The position numbers and the translations under genes are program-made. Below the pieces are notes generated by a model, which was given only the letters and a program-made list of their open reading frames with translations, was not told the origin of the DNA and did no database searches. From positions 1-16,388 of the forward strand of contig UQVR01000024.1 in NCBI GenBank assembly GCA_900544625.1: 16,388 nt of DNA, given 5' to 3'. Shown here piece after piece: positions 1 to 6,694 of the stretch (position 1 is its first letter; each line of letters starts with the position of its first letter). The stretch comes from an uncultured Mycoplasmatota bacterium (GTDB lineage: Bacteria; Bacillota_I; Bacilli_A; RF39; UBA660).

Positions 1-45
1 TCTGTTAAAATTATATTAAATGGTGCGGTTGAAATTACAATATAA
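1..45 (+). CDS. C-terminal end of an unidentified plus-strand gene (partial)
   Basis: Frame 1 stays open from the window edge for 14 codons (SVKIILNGAVEITI) and ends at TAA 43-45. A perfect terminator hairpin begins six bases later, which is what the end of a real gene looks like. The fragment is too short to identify. It is convergent with the ytxH-like gene and would share its terminator. A chance open frame of this length is possible, so confidence is moderate. Confidence 0.45.
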   Translation, partial: SVKIILNGAVEITI

Positions 46-50
46 AAAAA

Positions 51-84
51 AATAAACTTCCGATTTGGAAGTTTATTTTTTTTT
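51..84. terminator. Bidirectional intrinsic terminator
   Basis: An 11-bp perfect stem (51-61 with 67-77) has a 5-base loop and is flanked by an A-run on the left and a T-run on the right. It therefore gives a stem plus U-tract on both strands. It ends the minus-strand ytxH-like operon, whose stop codon at 83-85 touches the tract, and the plus-strand gene ending at 45. Confidence 0.85.
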
Positions 85-487
85 ATTTATTTTCTGTTTC
101 AAGTTTTGCAACAATTTTCTTTAAAACATCAGCAGTAGCTTGTTTTAATTCTGAAACACTTTTTTCAATAACAGGTGTTCCCTTTTCAACAGCTAATTTA
201 TATAATTCATCAGCTTTTTTTTGAATCTTAGTTGCTTTTTGTTTAGCAATCTTCAAAGCTTTTTCTTTATCAAGATCTTTTAATTCTTTTTGAAGTTCAT
301 TAACTTTTTTTACAATACTTTCTTTTACATCTTCAGCTTTAATAGATTTAACTTGTTCTAATACTTCATCAAACTTTTTCTTTAAATCTGCTCTTGTTTC
401 CTTTCCAGTTTTAGGTGCAAATAATAAACCTAAACCTGCTCCAACTGCTGCTCCACAAAGAAATTTTCCTAATCCATTTTTTTTCAT
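83..487 (-). CDS. ytxH: YtxH-like small membrane-associated protein
   Basis: This 134-residue protein has a Gly/Ala-rich hydrophobic N-terminal segment (about residues 8-24) ending in the FAPKTGKETR signature typical of YtxH-family proteins. A long Lys/Glu-rich helical, probably coiled-coil, tail follows. The family is linked to general stress and the cell envelope in Bacillus, but its biochemical role is unknown. I chose the ATG at 487 because it sits one base after the stop of the upstream gene with a GAGGA site in front, and family members normally begin just before KNG. A GTG at 505 would add six residues but has no spaced ribosome site. It is last in the four-gene minus operon, next to a DUF948-like gene as in the Bacillus ytxG-ytxH pair. 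Confidence 0.8.
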   Translation of the reverse strand: MKKNGLGKFLCGAAVGAGLGLLFAPKTGKETRADLKKKFDEVLEQVKSIKAEDVKESIVKKVNELQKELKDLDKEKALKIAKQKATKIQKKADELYKLAVEKGTPVIEKSVSELKQATADVLKKIVAKLETENK

Positions 488-488
488 A

Positions 489-776
489 CTATTCCTCACT
501 TTCACCCTTTCTTTTTTTTCTAAATAATACTTTACTAAATAAATTACCAGCCACTTCTACAACCTTATCTGTAAAAGATGCAATCTTATCGGTTGTAAAA
601 TCAATTATACTAAATATTGAATTTAATGATTCAACCTTTTCATTTACATTATCCACTACTTTTTCTAACTTATTCATAGTTATTATAGTCTTAATTCCCA
701 AAATTATTCCTATAGTTAAAAGAGCAATTAAAAGTAAATAAATAACTATTGGCAAGAAGTGTAACCAAAAATCCAC
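489..776 (-). CDS. DUF948 / YtxG-like membrane protein
   Basis: This 95-residue protein has one N-terminal transmembrane segment (about residues 8-28). An amphipathic heptad-like stretch (MNKLEKVVDNVNEKVESLNSI) and a basic/acidic C-terminal end follow. That layout, plus its place directly before a YtxH-like gene, fits the DUF948 (YtxG-type) family; the family name is inferred from architecture and context. Translation starts at GTG 776 in a TAGTG junction that overlaps the stop of the upstream gene by one base. The ribosome site GGAAGGTGAT lies inside that gene, so translation is probably coupled. Function is unknown; a membrane anchor or scaffold partner of the YtxH-like protein is the simplest guess. 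Confidence 0.65.
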   Translation of the reverse strand: MDFWLHFLPIVIYLLLIALLTIGIILGIKTIITMNKLEKVVDNVNEKVESLNSIFSIIDFTTDKIASFTDKVVEVAGNLFSKVLFRKKRKGESEE

Positions 777-1669
777 TAGATATCACCTTCCTCTCTATTA
801 TCATACATTGAATCTATTAAATCAAACAGATCATTTTCTAAAGTATCATCATCTTCAACTTTTCTCATTTCTGTTTTATTTACATCACATTTTGCTGTTA
901 CTTCTTCTAAGTCTTTATCAATGCGTTCATAATCTGCCACTTCATCTGTTGCTTCTTTATTATTTTTATCTTCAACACTATTTTTTTCATCAACATCGAT
1001 TGTTACATCTGATGTATCTTCTAATAATTCATCAATCGTTTTTACTTTTTGTTGTTTTTCTTCTTCATTTTCTTTAACTTTAACTGTAACACTTTCTTCA
1101 TAATAAGTCGCCTCAGGTTCACCAAGTGTTTCTTCTCCAAAAGCTTTTTTTCTAACACTATTAAAATCTAATCCCGTATTAACTACATTATCTGTTTTAC
1201 TTTTTATATCTTCAGGTTTATAATCTTCATTTAATATACCATACACTGGAGAAATAATCGGAGATGGTTTAAATTTCTTTTTTTCTACTACTTCCGTTCT
1301 TTCAATTTTTGAAAAATTTCCCATATCATACCTTTTTTCTACTCTCTTCTTTCTTTCGTATTCCATTACATTAGTAGTTTTAGGCTTTTGAACTCTACTC
1401 ATATTTGAAAATTCTTCTTCATCGAAATCAAAGAATGGTGAAATATTATCTGATTTAAATAAATCCCTTTCATTTAAATTTTCAGTTTTTGTTTCCTTAA
1501 CTGGAGCAGTTACTTTTGGAACACTTTTTTCAACAGGTTCTTCAACCTTTCTTTGCGGTTCTATTTTCTCTGCAATTGGCTTCTTTTCTTCACTTTTAGG
1601 AGTACTTACAACTTCATCCTCTTCTACCTCTTCAAACAGTATTCCTTTAATTTTGTTTAATAATCCCAT
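776..1669 (-). CDS. Acidic, largely disordered protein with a conserved-looking PSPIISPVYG motif
   Basis: I do not recognise a named family. The 297 residues are mostly Glu/Lys/Asp-rich and low in hydrophobic residues, with no signal peptide or transmembrane segment, so most of the chain is probably disordered and cytoplasmic. Two islands stand out. One is a short N-terminal amphipathic piece (MGLLNKIKGILFEE). The other is FKPSPIISPVYGIL at residues 133-146, uncharged after its first Lys within charged sequence, which looks like a linear binding motif. The ribosome site GGAAGGTGG precedes ATG 1669, 14 bases after the lipoprotein stop. The next gene overlaps it by one base. A role as a cytoplasmic adaptor for the downstream membrane proteins is inference. 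Confidence 0.7.
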   Translation of the reverse strand: MGLLNKIKGILFEEVEEDEVVSTPKSEEKKPIAEKIEPQRKVEEPVEKSVPKVTAPVKETKTENLNERDLFKSDNISPFFDFDEEEFSNMSRVQKPKTTNVMEYERKKRVEKRYDMGNFSKIERTEVVEKKKFKPSPIISPVYGILNEDYKPEDIKSKTDNVVNTGLDFNSVRKKAFGEETLGEPEATYYEESVTVKVKENEEEKQQKVKTIDELLEDTSDVTIDVDEKNSVEDKNNKEATDEVADYERIDKDLEEVTAKCDVNKTEMRKVEDDDTLENDLFDLIDSMYDNREEGDI

Positions 1670-1683
1670 AATAGTCCACCTTC

Positions 1684-2319
1684 CTAATTAATTAAATCTG
1701 GGTCTGGAATTTTTTCTTCTTCTTCCTTATAATTATTATCAATAGTCAAATAATTACTTTCACTACCCTTTGTGTTAAATATATTAAATTCTTCTTCACT
1801 AAAATTAAGTATATCATCACCCATTAAATTTGCAATTATACTATCATTATACTCAACACTTTTTAATATGTTTATAATAGATAACATTGCCTCATTACAA
1901 TATCTTTTATCTACTATCACTTCTATTTTAGCATAATTATACATAATTTCAACTAAATATTTATTATTTTTTAATAAATTTATTTCAACATATCCAAATT
2001 TATCTTCAAAACTTATCTTGCTAGAATAAATTGCCTTATCATTTATATGATAATCTTTTTCGATTTTTTTCTCATAACTTACTACATCAACATATAAGTA
2101 ATATTTACTATTAGCATCTTCAATTACTTCATTATACATAGTACTATCACTTACTTGCATACCTCTAGGTAAATAATAACTATATCCAGTTCTATATATA
2201 TTATTTTTGGGAGAACTCGTAGAAATATTATTTACAATATCACTATATTTTAATTTATTTATATTAGTACAGCCAGTTATTAAAAATAACATGCTAATAA
2301 TAATAACTATTTTTTTCAT
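1684..2319 (-). CDS. Predicted lipoprotein of unknown function
   Basis: This 211-residue protein has a lipoprotein signal: KK at positions 2-3, a hydrophobic core, then the lipobox LITGC with the modified Cys at 17. The mature part is Tyr/Asn-rich with alternating hydrophobic residues (YYLYVDVVSYEKK, KYLVEIMYNYAKIEVIV), suggesting a beta-rich extracytoplasmic domain of about 130 residues. The C-terminal tail is acidic (KEEEEK) and probably flexible. I recognise no family. It is first in the operon, with ribosome site AGAGG six bases before ATG 2319 and an extended -10 promoter just upstream. Its partners downstream are envelope-type genes. Confidence 0.7.
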   Translation of the reverse strand: MKKIVIIISMLFLITGCTNINKLKYSDIVNNISTSSPKNNIYRTGYSYYLPRGMQVSDSTMYNEVIEDANSKYYLYVDVVSYEKKIEKDYHINDKAIYSSKISFEDKFGYVEINLLKNNKYLVEIMYNYAKIEVIVDKRYCNEAMLSIINILKSVEYNDSIIANLMGDDILNFSEEEFNIFNTKGSESNYLTIDNNYKEEEEKIPDPDLIN

Positions 2320-2336
2320 ATTTAACCTCTTCTATA

Positions 2337-2345
2337 ATTATATCA
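2337..2345 (-). promoter_or_regulatory. Extended -10 promoter for the lipoprotein-ytxH operon
   Basis: On the minus strand TGATATAAT matches the extended -10 form TGnTATAAT (TATAAT at 2342-2337). No good -35 lies at normal spacing; a TTGACA at 2382-2377 is too far away (34 bases) to pair with it. The predicted start near 2330 leaves a leader of only about 11 bases, so the AGAGG ribosome site would lie at the very 5' end of the message. Confidence 0.6.
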
Positions 2346-2474
2346 AAAAAAACAAAAGTAATAAAGTAAAAGTTTTTGTCAAACATTTACTTATAACTTG
2401 TAAATAATTGATAACTTTACAAATATCTAAATTGAAAAACTAAAATTGAATTTTTACATTTTTTTTAAAACTTT

Positions 2475-2491
2475 TGTCGAGCAATGTCGAA
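2475..2491 (+). promoter_or_regulatory. Tandem TGTCGA repeats resembling Spo0A (0A) boxes
   Basis: TGTCGAG (2475-2481) and TGTCGAA (2485-2491) are direct repeats with a 10-base period, one helical turn. The 0A box consensus, from established knowledge of Bacillus, is TGNCGAA, and paired boxes at 10-base spacing are the known arrangement at abrB. The second box ends four bases before a -35 element (2496). No Spo0A gene lies in the window, so the regulator is inferred. Confidence 0.5.
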
Positions 2492-2495
2492 ACAC

Positions 2496-2523
2496 TTGCA
2501 TTATATTATTTTGTATGTATAAT
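2496..2523 (+). promoter_or_regulatory. Sigma-A-like promoter for a small RNA
   Basis: TTGCAT (2496-2501), a 16-base spacer and a perfect TATAAT (2518-2523). A predicted start near 2530 places the RNA exactly at the base of a hairpin that leads to a terminator. No protein gene follows on this strand before 3295. Confidence 0.6.
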
Positions 2524-2529
2524 AACTCA

Positions 2530-2636
2530 TTGTTACCTGAGTTTTTACTGTCAGTCTATAAACTACCTCCATAATAACAGGTAACAATGAGTTATATCCT
2601 AAAACCCATCTTCTCTACATGGATATAACTTTTTTA
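2530..2636 (+). ncRNA. Candidate small regulatory RNA with anti-Shine-Dalgarno segment
   Basis: The predicted transcript is about 105 bases. Its first hairpin pairs 2530-2539 with 2578-2587 and can add an inner AGTTT/AAACT stem (2540-2544 with 2560-2564). This leaves ACCTCCATAATAA (2565-2577) as an unpaired bulge; ACCUCC is complementary to the GGAGGT ribosome-site core. A second hairpin (2590-2599 with 2621-2630, 21-base C/U-rich loop) is followed by a T-run and acts as the terminator. No open frame with a ribosome site is present on either strand. A trans-acting RNA that blocks ribosome sites is an inference from the exposed C-rich segment. An untranslated decoy or operator is the alternative, since the same DNA forms an 18-base inverted repeat (2522-2539/2578-2595) reaching into the -10. 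Confidence 0.5.
2590..2636 (+). terminator. Intrinsic terminator of the small RNA
   Basis: A perfect 10-bp stem (AGTTATATCC 2590-2599 with GGATATAACT 2621-2630) is followed by an uninterrupted T-run to 2635. On the minus strand no T-run follows, so the terminator points only along plus. It ends about 12 bases from the convergent trmB stop codon. Confidence 0.7.
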
Positions 2637-2647
2637 TTTGAAAATAA

Positions 2648-3244
2648 TTATTTACTTACATCAACATATTTAATTTTAATTCCCATATTACTAAATTTTT
2701 CTTCATACTCAGTCATTATATTTGGTATGTTTTCACTATGCAGATCATAACTTATATTATTTATATGATATCCATATTTTTTATATTCCTCTAAACTAAA
2801 TTGAAATAATAAATCGTTATCAGTCTTTTGTATTATGTGAGGTTTATCTTTAAATAATTGATCATAAATTTGTAAATAATTGATTGATGTAAGTCTTCTT
2901 TTAGCATGTCTATCTTTAGGCCATGGATCAGAAAAATTAAGATATATTGTATCAATCTTCTTATCCAACAAATCTTCAATACTTGCAATATCCCCGATTA
3001 AAACTTTTAGATTACTAGGTTTGTATTCATTTATTTTTTTTATAGCAATACTTGCAACACTACTATATTTCTCTACTCCAATATAATTAACATTTGGGTT
3101 ATTTAAAGCCATATTCAAAATAAATTGTCCTTTTCCCATTCCTATTTCTAAACATACAGGATTATTATTCTCAAAACTTCCTTCATAATAATAATCACAA
3201 CCATTTAAAACTTCATCTTTATCTTTAGGATTTCTCATTCTCAT
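2648..3244 (-). CDS. trmB: tRNA (guanine-N7-)-methyltransferase
   Basis: TrmB uses S-adenosylmethionine to methylate G46 in the variable loop of tRNAs. The 198-residue protein shows the expected motifs in order: the SAM-binding loop EIGMGKGQF (33-41), the acidic residue pair around GVEKY (56-60), NFSDPWPKDRHAKRRL (103-118) with the DPWP signature, and TEYE (178-181) near the C-terminus. Length is close to the family's usual 200-220. The start MRMRNP matches the usual MRMR/MRLR opening. The gene is divergent from the small gene at 3295. No clear promoter or terminator of its own is visible; the hairpins beyond its stop have a T-run on the other strand only. Confidence 0.95.
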   Translation of the reverse strand: MRMRNPKDKDEVLNGCDYYYEGSFENNNPVCLEIGMGKGQFILNMALNNPNVNYIGVEKYSSVASIAIKKINEYKPSNLKVLIGDIASIEDLLDKKIDTIYLNFSDPWPKDRHAKRRLTSINYLQIYDQLFKDKPHIIQKTDNDLLFQFSLEEYKKYGYHINNISYDLHSENIPNIMTEYEEKFSNMGIKIKYVDVSK

Positions 3245-3245
3245 A

Positions 3246-3275
3246 TTATCAACTTCTTTCTAATTTACATATACT
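3246..3275 (+). promoter_or_regulatory. Probable promoter of the small coiled-coil gene
   Basis: TTATCA (3246-3251), an 18-base spacer and TATACT (3270-3275). The -35 matches only four of six consensus positions, and the region overlaps the start of trmB. A strong AAGGAGG ribosome site follows at 3282-3288. Confidence 0.35.
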
Positions 3276-3294
3276 ATTTGTAAGGAGGCTACTC

Positions 3295-3591
3295 ATGAGA
3301 AAAAATAGAAACTCATTTTTTACTGAATCAAATATGAATTATTCAAATTTTCAAGCACAAGGTGCCATACCTCAAGCAATGCCTTACGCTAATGCTAATT
3401 ATAATCCTTATCAAGCACAACCTAATATTGGTATGCCCTATGTAGACAATTCTGATTCAATAGAAAACAGACTTGCCAAAATTGAGCGTCAAATCAATCG
3501 TTTAAATGCTAGAATAAACAAACTTGAAAGCCTAAACACAACATTTTTAGATGATAACATTGACACATCAGGCAATATGTATATGCTTTAA
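3295..3591 (+). CDS. Small protein: low-complexity N/Q/P/Y-rich half plus coiled coil
   Basis: This 98-residue protein has no recognised family. Residues 1-50 are rich in Asn, Gln, Pro, Tyr and Ala (for example ANANYNPYQAQPN) and probably disordered. Residues 54-80 (DSIENRLAKIERQINRLNARINKLES) form clear heptads, a likely oligomerising coiled coil. The last 18 residues are polar. A strong AAGGAGG six bases before ATG 3295 shows it is translated well. The composition resembles small coat-type or surface-assembly proteins, and a Cse60 gene lies immediately downstream in the opposite direction, but a spore role is only suggestive. Its stop codon overlaps the stop of cse60 by four bases, tail to tail. 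Confidence 0.7.
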   Translation: MRKNRNSFFTESNMNYSNFQAQGAIPQAMPYANANYNPYQAQPNIGMPYVDNSDSIENRLAKIERQINRLNARINKLESLNTTFLDDNIDTSGNMYML

Positions 3592-3758
3592 TTATATATA
3601 ATCATTGCACTAAAACAATATAACTGTTCTTCTCCACATACCGCAATTGCCACTTGATACTTGATATCTATTATATCAAAATCTCCGGAATTTAGAAAGC
3701 CATTTACAGCACTTTCTAAATCTTTTTCATGTCCTTCATCAAATACTTTAACTTTCAT
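3588..3758 (-). CDS. cse60: Cse60-family sporulation-associated small protein
   Basis: This 56-residue protein (MKVKVFDEGHEKDLESAVNG at its start, with IIDIKYQVA, GEEQLYCFSAMIIY in the second half) closely resembles my recollection of Cse60, a sigma-E-dependent small protein of unknown function in Bacillus. I chose ATG 3758, preceded by GGTGGG at proper spacing. A TTG four codons upstream (3770) would place the start before that ribosome site. It lies downstream of leuS but is separated by a terminator. A TATAAT at 3775-3770 is too close to the start to be its promoter unless the leader is only a few bases. Its presence suggests a spore-forming ancestry, not proof that this organism sporulates. 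Confidence 0.8.
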   Translation of the reverse strand: MKVKVFDEGHEKDLESAVNGFLNSGDFDIIDIKYQVAIAVCGEEQLYCFSAMIIYN

Positions 3759-3844
3759 ATATCCCACCAATTATATTTTACAACAATAAACTTAAATATT
3801 TTGTCTATTATTGTATTTATTTTTAAAAATTATGCCATACTACC

Positions 3845-3886
3845 AAAAAAAAGAATTGTTATTTAACAACAATATTAACAATTCTT
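3845..3886 (-). terminator. Intrinsic terminator of the leuS operon
   Basis: On the minus strand an 11-bp perfect stem (3886-3876 with 3861-3851) closes a 14-base loop and is followed by a T-run (3850-3845). The upstream arm lies within the last codons of leuS and the stop codon is in the downstream arm, so terminator and gene end overlap. Confidence 0.8.
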
Positions 3887-6243
3887 CCTTTTATAACAAT
3901 TACTTTAACAATTTCTAATCCTTCAATATGTCTTTTTACATTATCATTATTTAATGCCTTATCTTTTATAACATCTTCAGAATCATCTACATTAACTACA
4001 ATTGAACCTCGTAACTTACCATTAACTTGAACACCTATTTCTTTTTCATTTAAAATAGTTTTAGCTTCATCATATTCTGGCCAAGTACCTTCGCAAATTG
4101 GACTTTGTCCTAGAGATTCATTTAATTCTTCCGTAATATGTGGCGCCATTGGATTAAGTAATGTTAATAATAACGTATAATCTTTTTTAGTAATATGTTC
4201 ACACTCTTCATATTTATTAAGTAATATCATTAATGTTGAAACTGCAGTGTTATAAGCAATATGACTTAAATCATAAGTAACTTTTTTAATACTTTGATGT
4301 ATAATGGTTTCTAATTTTTCAGAATATTTATTACCTTCTACTACCTTATCTTTTAAACGAATAATTCTATCAATAAATCTCTTACATCCTTTTAATGAGT
4401 CAGTACTCCACGGAGCAGATTGTTCATAATCACCCATAAACATTTCATAAACTCTTAAGGTGTCTGCACCATATTCATTAACTATATCATCTGGATTAAT
4501 AACATTTCCTTTACTCTTACTCATTTTTTCATTATTTGAACCTAATACCATACCATGGCTTACTCTAGTCCAAATCATTTCTTTATGAGGAACAAGACCT
4601 ATATTATATAAAAATTGTACCCAAAATCTTGCATAAAGTAAGTGCCTTGCTGTATGTTCCATACCACCATTATACCAATCAACTCTATTCCAGTATTTCA
4701 TTGCATCCATACTTGCAAACTCATGATCATTGTGAGCATCCATAAATCTTAAGAAATACCAACTAGATCCAGCCCAGTTAGGCATTGTATCAGTTTCACG
4801 ACGAGCATGACCTTCACATTTTGGACAAGTAGTGTTAACCCAATCCGTTATTTTAGCAAGAGGGCTTTCACCATCATCAGTTGGTTCATATTCAGCAACA
4901 TCTGGCAAAACTAAAGGTAAATCTTCTTCATTTAAAGGAACCCAACCACAATTATTACAATATACCATAGGGATAGGTTCTCCCCAGAATCTTTGTCTTG
5001 AAAAAATCCAATCTCTCATTTTGTAATTAACTTGTGCTTCACCACATTTATTTTCTTCAAGCCATTTTATCATTTTACTTATGGCATCTTCTTTACCAAG
5101 ACCATTTAAAAATTCAGAATTAATATGAACCCCATCACCAACATAAGGAAGTTCCTCAGTCGGTCCTTGTAATACAGGAATAATTTCTAAACCAAATTTA
5201 GTTGCAAATTCAAAGTCTCTTGTATCATGGGCAGGTACAGCCATAATAGCGCCAGTACCATAAGATACTAAGACATAATCACTTATCCAAATAGGAATTT
5301 CACGACCATTAACAGGATTTATTGCATAAGCACCAGTGAAAACACCAGTTTTATCCTTATTAAGTTCAGTTCTTTCCATATCATTTTTTAATTTACAAGC
5401 ATTTATATATTTGTTTACATCATCTTTTTGTTCATCCGTAGTAATTGCACCCACTAATTCATGTTCCGGAGCCATAACACAATAAGTTGCTCCGAATAAT
5501 GTATCACATCTTGTTGTAAACACTGTAAATGATTTATCAGTATCTTTGATTTTAAAGTTTACATTTGCTCCGATAGATTTACCAATCCAATTTATTTGTC
5601 CTAACTTAACTTTTTCTGCAAAATTAGTATCTTTAAGTCCCTCAAGTAAATCTTCAGAATAATCACTCATTCTAAGCATCCATTGACTCTTTTCTTTTTG
5701 AACTACTTGAGTACCACATCGCTCACATACACCACCTGCAGCATCTTCATTCGATAAAACACTTTTACAAGTTGGACACCAATTTACTGGAACAGTATCC
5801 TTATAAGCCATTCCATGTTTATAAAATTGTAAGAATTGCCATTGAGTCCATTTATAATATTCAGGATCTGTTGTACTAAATTCTCTATCCCAATCAAATG
5901 AAAATCCTAAATCCATCATTTGTCTTTTAAAATTTTGAATATTTTTTTTAACAGCTTCTTTAGGATGTATATGATTTTTTATTGCATATTGTTCAGCAGG
6001 TGCACCAAAAGCATCCCACCCCATTGGATATAAAACATTATATCCTTGCATTCTCTTCATCCTTGCAATAGCATCTTGAGCAGTATAACCTCTTACATGT
6101 CCAACATGTAAACCATTTCCAGACGGATAAGGGAACTCAACTAATATATAATAAGGTTTCTTATCACTACCAGTTATTGCTTTAAAACACCCTTTTTCTT
6201 CCCAATATTTTTGCCATTTTTTTTCTATTTCATTATGATTCAT
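3859..6243 (-). CDS. leuS: Leucyl-tRNA synthetase
   Basis: LeuRS charges tRNA-Leu in the cytoplasm using ATP. The 794-residue length is close to Bacillus LeuRS (about 804). Visible landmarks are the HIGH motif as HVGH (46-49), a zinc-type Cys set CPTC (156-159) and CERC (173-176), and the CP1 editing domain with TTR (243-245) and the AVPAHDTRD block (335-343). A second Cys set follows: CNNC (429-432) and CPKC (473-476). Then come the GSSWYFLRF block (492-500) and KMSKS (573-577). Both active sites look intact, so the enzyme should proofread. The start ATG 6243 overlaps the end of the upstream membrane gene by 11 bases. Expression is controlled by the leucine T-box before that gene. Confidence 0.97.
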   Translation of the reverse strand: MNHNEIEKKWQKYWEEKGCFKAITGSDKKPYYILVEFPYPSGNGLHVGHVRGYTAQDAIARMKRMQGYNVLYPMGWDAFGAPAEQYAIKNHIHPKEAVKKNIQNFKRQMMDLGFSFDWDREFSTTDPEYYKWTQWQFLQFYKHGMAYKDTVPVNWCPTCKSVLSNEDAAGGVCERCGTQVVQKEKSQWMLRMSDYSEDLLEGLKDTNFAEKVKLGQINWIGKSIGANVNFKIKDTDKSFTVFTTRCDTLFGATYCVMAPEHELVGAITTDEQKDDVNKYINACKLKNDMERTELNKDKTGVFTGAYAINPVNGREIPIWISDYVLVSYGTGAIMAVPAHDTRDFEFATKFGLEIIPVLQGPTEELPYVGDGVHINSEFLNGLGKEDAISKMIKWLEENKCGEAQVNYKMRDWIFSRQRFWGEPIPMVYCNNCGWVPLNEEDLPLVLPDVAEYEPTDDGESPLAKITDWVNTTCPKCEGHARRETDTMPNWAGSSWYFLRFMDAHNDHEFASMDAMKYWNRVDWYNGGMEHTARHLLYARFWVQFLYNIGLVPHKEMIWTRVSHGMVLGSNNEKMSKSKGNVINPDDIVNEYGADTLRVYEMFMGDYEQSAPWSTDSLKGCKRFIDRIIRLKDKVVEGNKYSEKLETIIHQSIKKVTYDLSHIAYNTAVSTLMILLNKYEECEHITKKDYTLLLTLLNPMAPHITEELNESLGQSPICEGTWPEYDEAKTILNEKEIGVQVNGKLRGSIVVNVDDSEDVIKDKALNNDNVKRHIEGLEIVKVIVIKGRIVNIVVK

Positions 6244-6634
6244 TTTTATTCCAACCTTTCTTAATTAAAATTCTTCCAAATATCTCATATAATGCATAAA
6301 TAAGTCCAAATAATAATATAAACCCCAATAACATACTAAATCCTAAATTCCAAGGTATAATAGTAACCACCATAAATACAAATGAAATTATAAATGCATC
6401 AATTAAAGACACCATAAAGAATACATAATTTAAATTCATTTTATTGATATCCAATTTAAATCTAGGAATTAAATAAGATAATCCTACAAAATCTTCTAAT
6501 TTTTTATTTTTCTTTTTCGTTTTTTGTTTCTTTATATTTTCGTAACCCCTTTTAAAAATCCACAAGAAATTAACGAGGAATACTGCTACAAAAACAAACA
6601 ATCCCCAAATTAAAGTTTCACTTAACTGTTCCAT
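6233..6634 (-). CDS. Small three-helix membrane protein in the leuS operon
   Basis: This 133-residue protein is predicted to cross the membrane three times (about 8-27, 70-94, 98-117). A strongly basic stretch (KNIKKQKTKKKNKK-like, 31-45) after the first helix should face the cytoplasm. I recognise no family and see no catalytic motif. The start is ATG 6634, preceded by GGAGGG. A longer reading frame running upstream would translate the T-box antiterminator itself and is rejected. It lies between the T-box terminator and leuS and overlaps leuS by 11 bases, so it is made when uncharged tRNA-Leu accumulates. A link to amino-acid or peptide supply is possible but unproven. Confidence 0.75.
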   Translation of the reverse strand: MEQLSETLIWGLFVFVAVFLVNFLWIFKRGYENIKKQKTKKKNKKLEDFVGLSYLIPRFKLDINKMNLNYVFFMVSLIDAFIISFVFMVVTIIPWNLGFSMLLGFILLFGLIYALYEIFGRILIKKGWNKNES

Positions 6635-6649
6635 AAATCCCTCCAAAAT

Positions 6650-6694
6650 AAAAAGGTCATACCCAAAGGACGAGTTTCCCCGTGGTACCACCTT
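6650..6694 (-). terminator. T-box-controlled terminator
   Basis: On the minus strand 6694-6684 pairs with 6663-6653 (11 positions, one G-G mismatch and one G-U) and a TTTTT run follows. The upstream arm contains the T-box sequence GGTGGTACCACGG, so the terminator and the antiterminator (AAGG with CCTT) exclude each other, as expected for T-box control. Confidence 0.8.

Noticed and set aside
2377..2382. TTGACA as the -35 of the lipoprotein promoter
   Set aside because: It is 34 bases from the TATAAT, and no -10 lies at 16-18 bases.
2648..2690. The small-RNA hairpins as a terminator for trmB
   Set aside because: Read on the minus strand neither stem is followed by a T-run.
3770..3775. TATAAT just upstream of cse60 as its promoter
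   Set aside because: It is 12 bases from the start codon, leaving no room for a leader with the GGTGGG site, and no -35 is suitably placed.
6635..6691. N-terminal extension of the leuS-operon membrane protein (MVPRGNSSFGYDLFILEGF)
   Set aside because: These codons are the T-box element and terminator read as protein; the real start is ATG 6634 behind GGAGGG.
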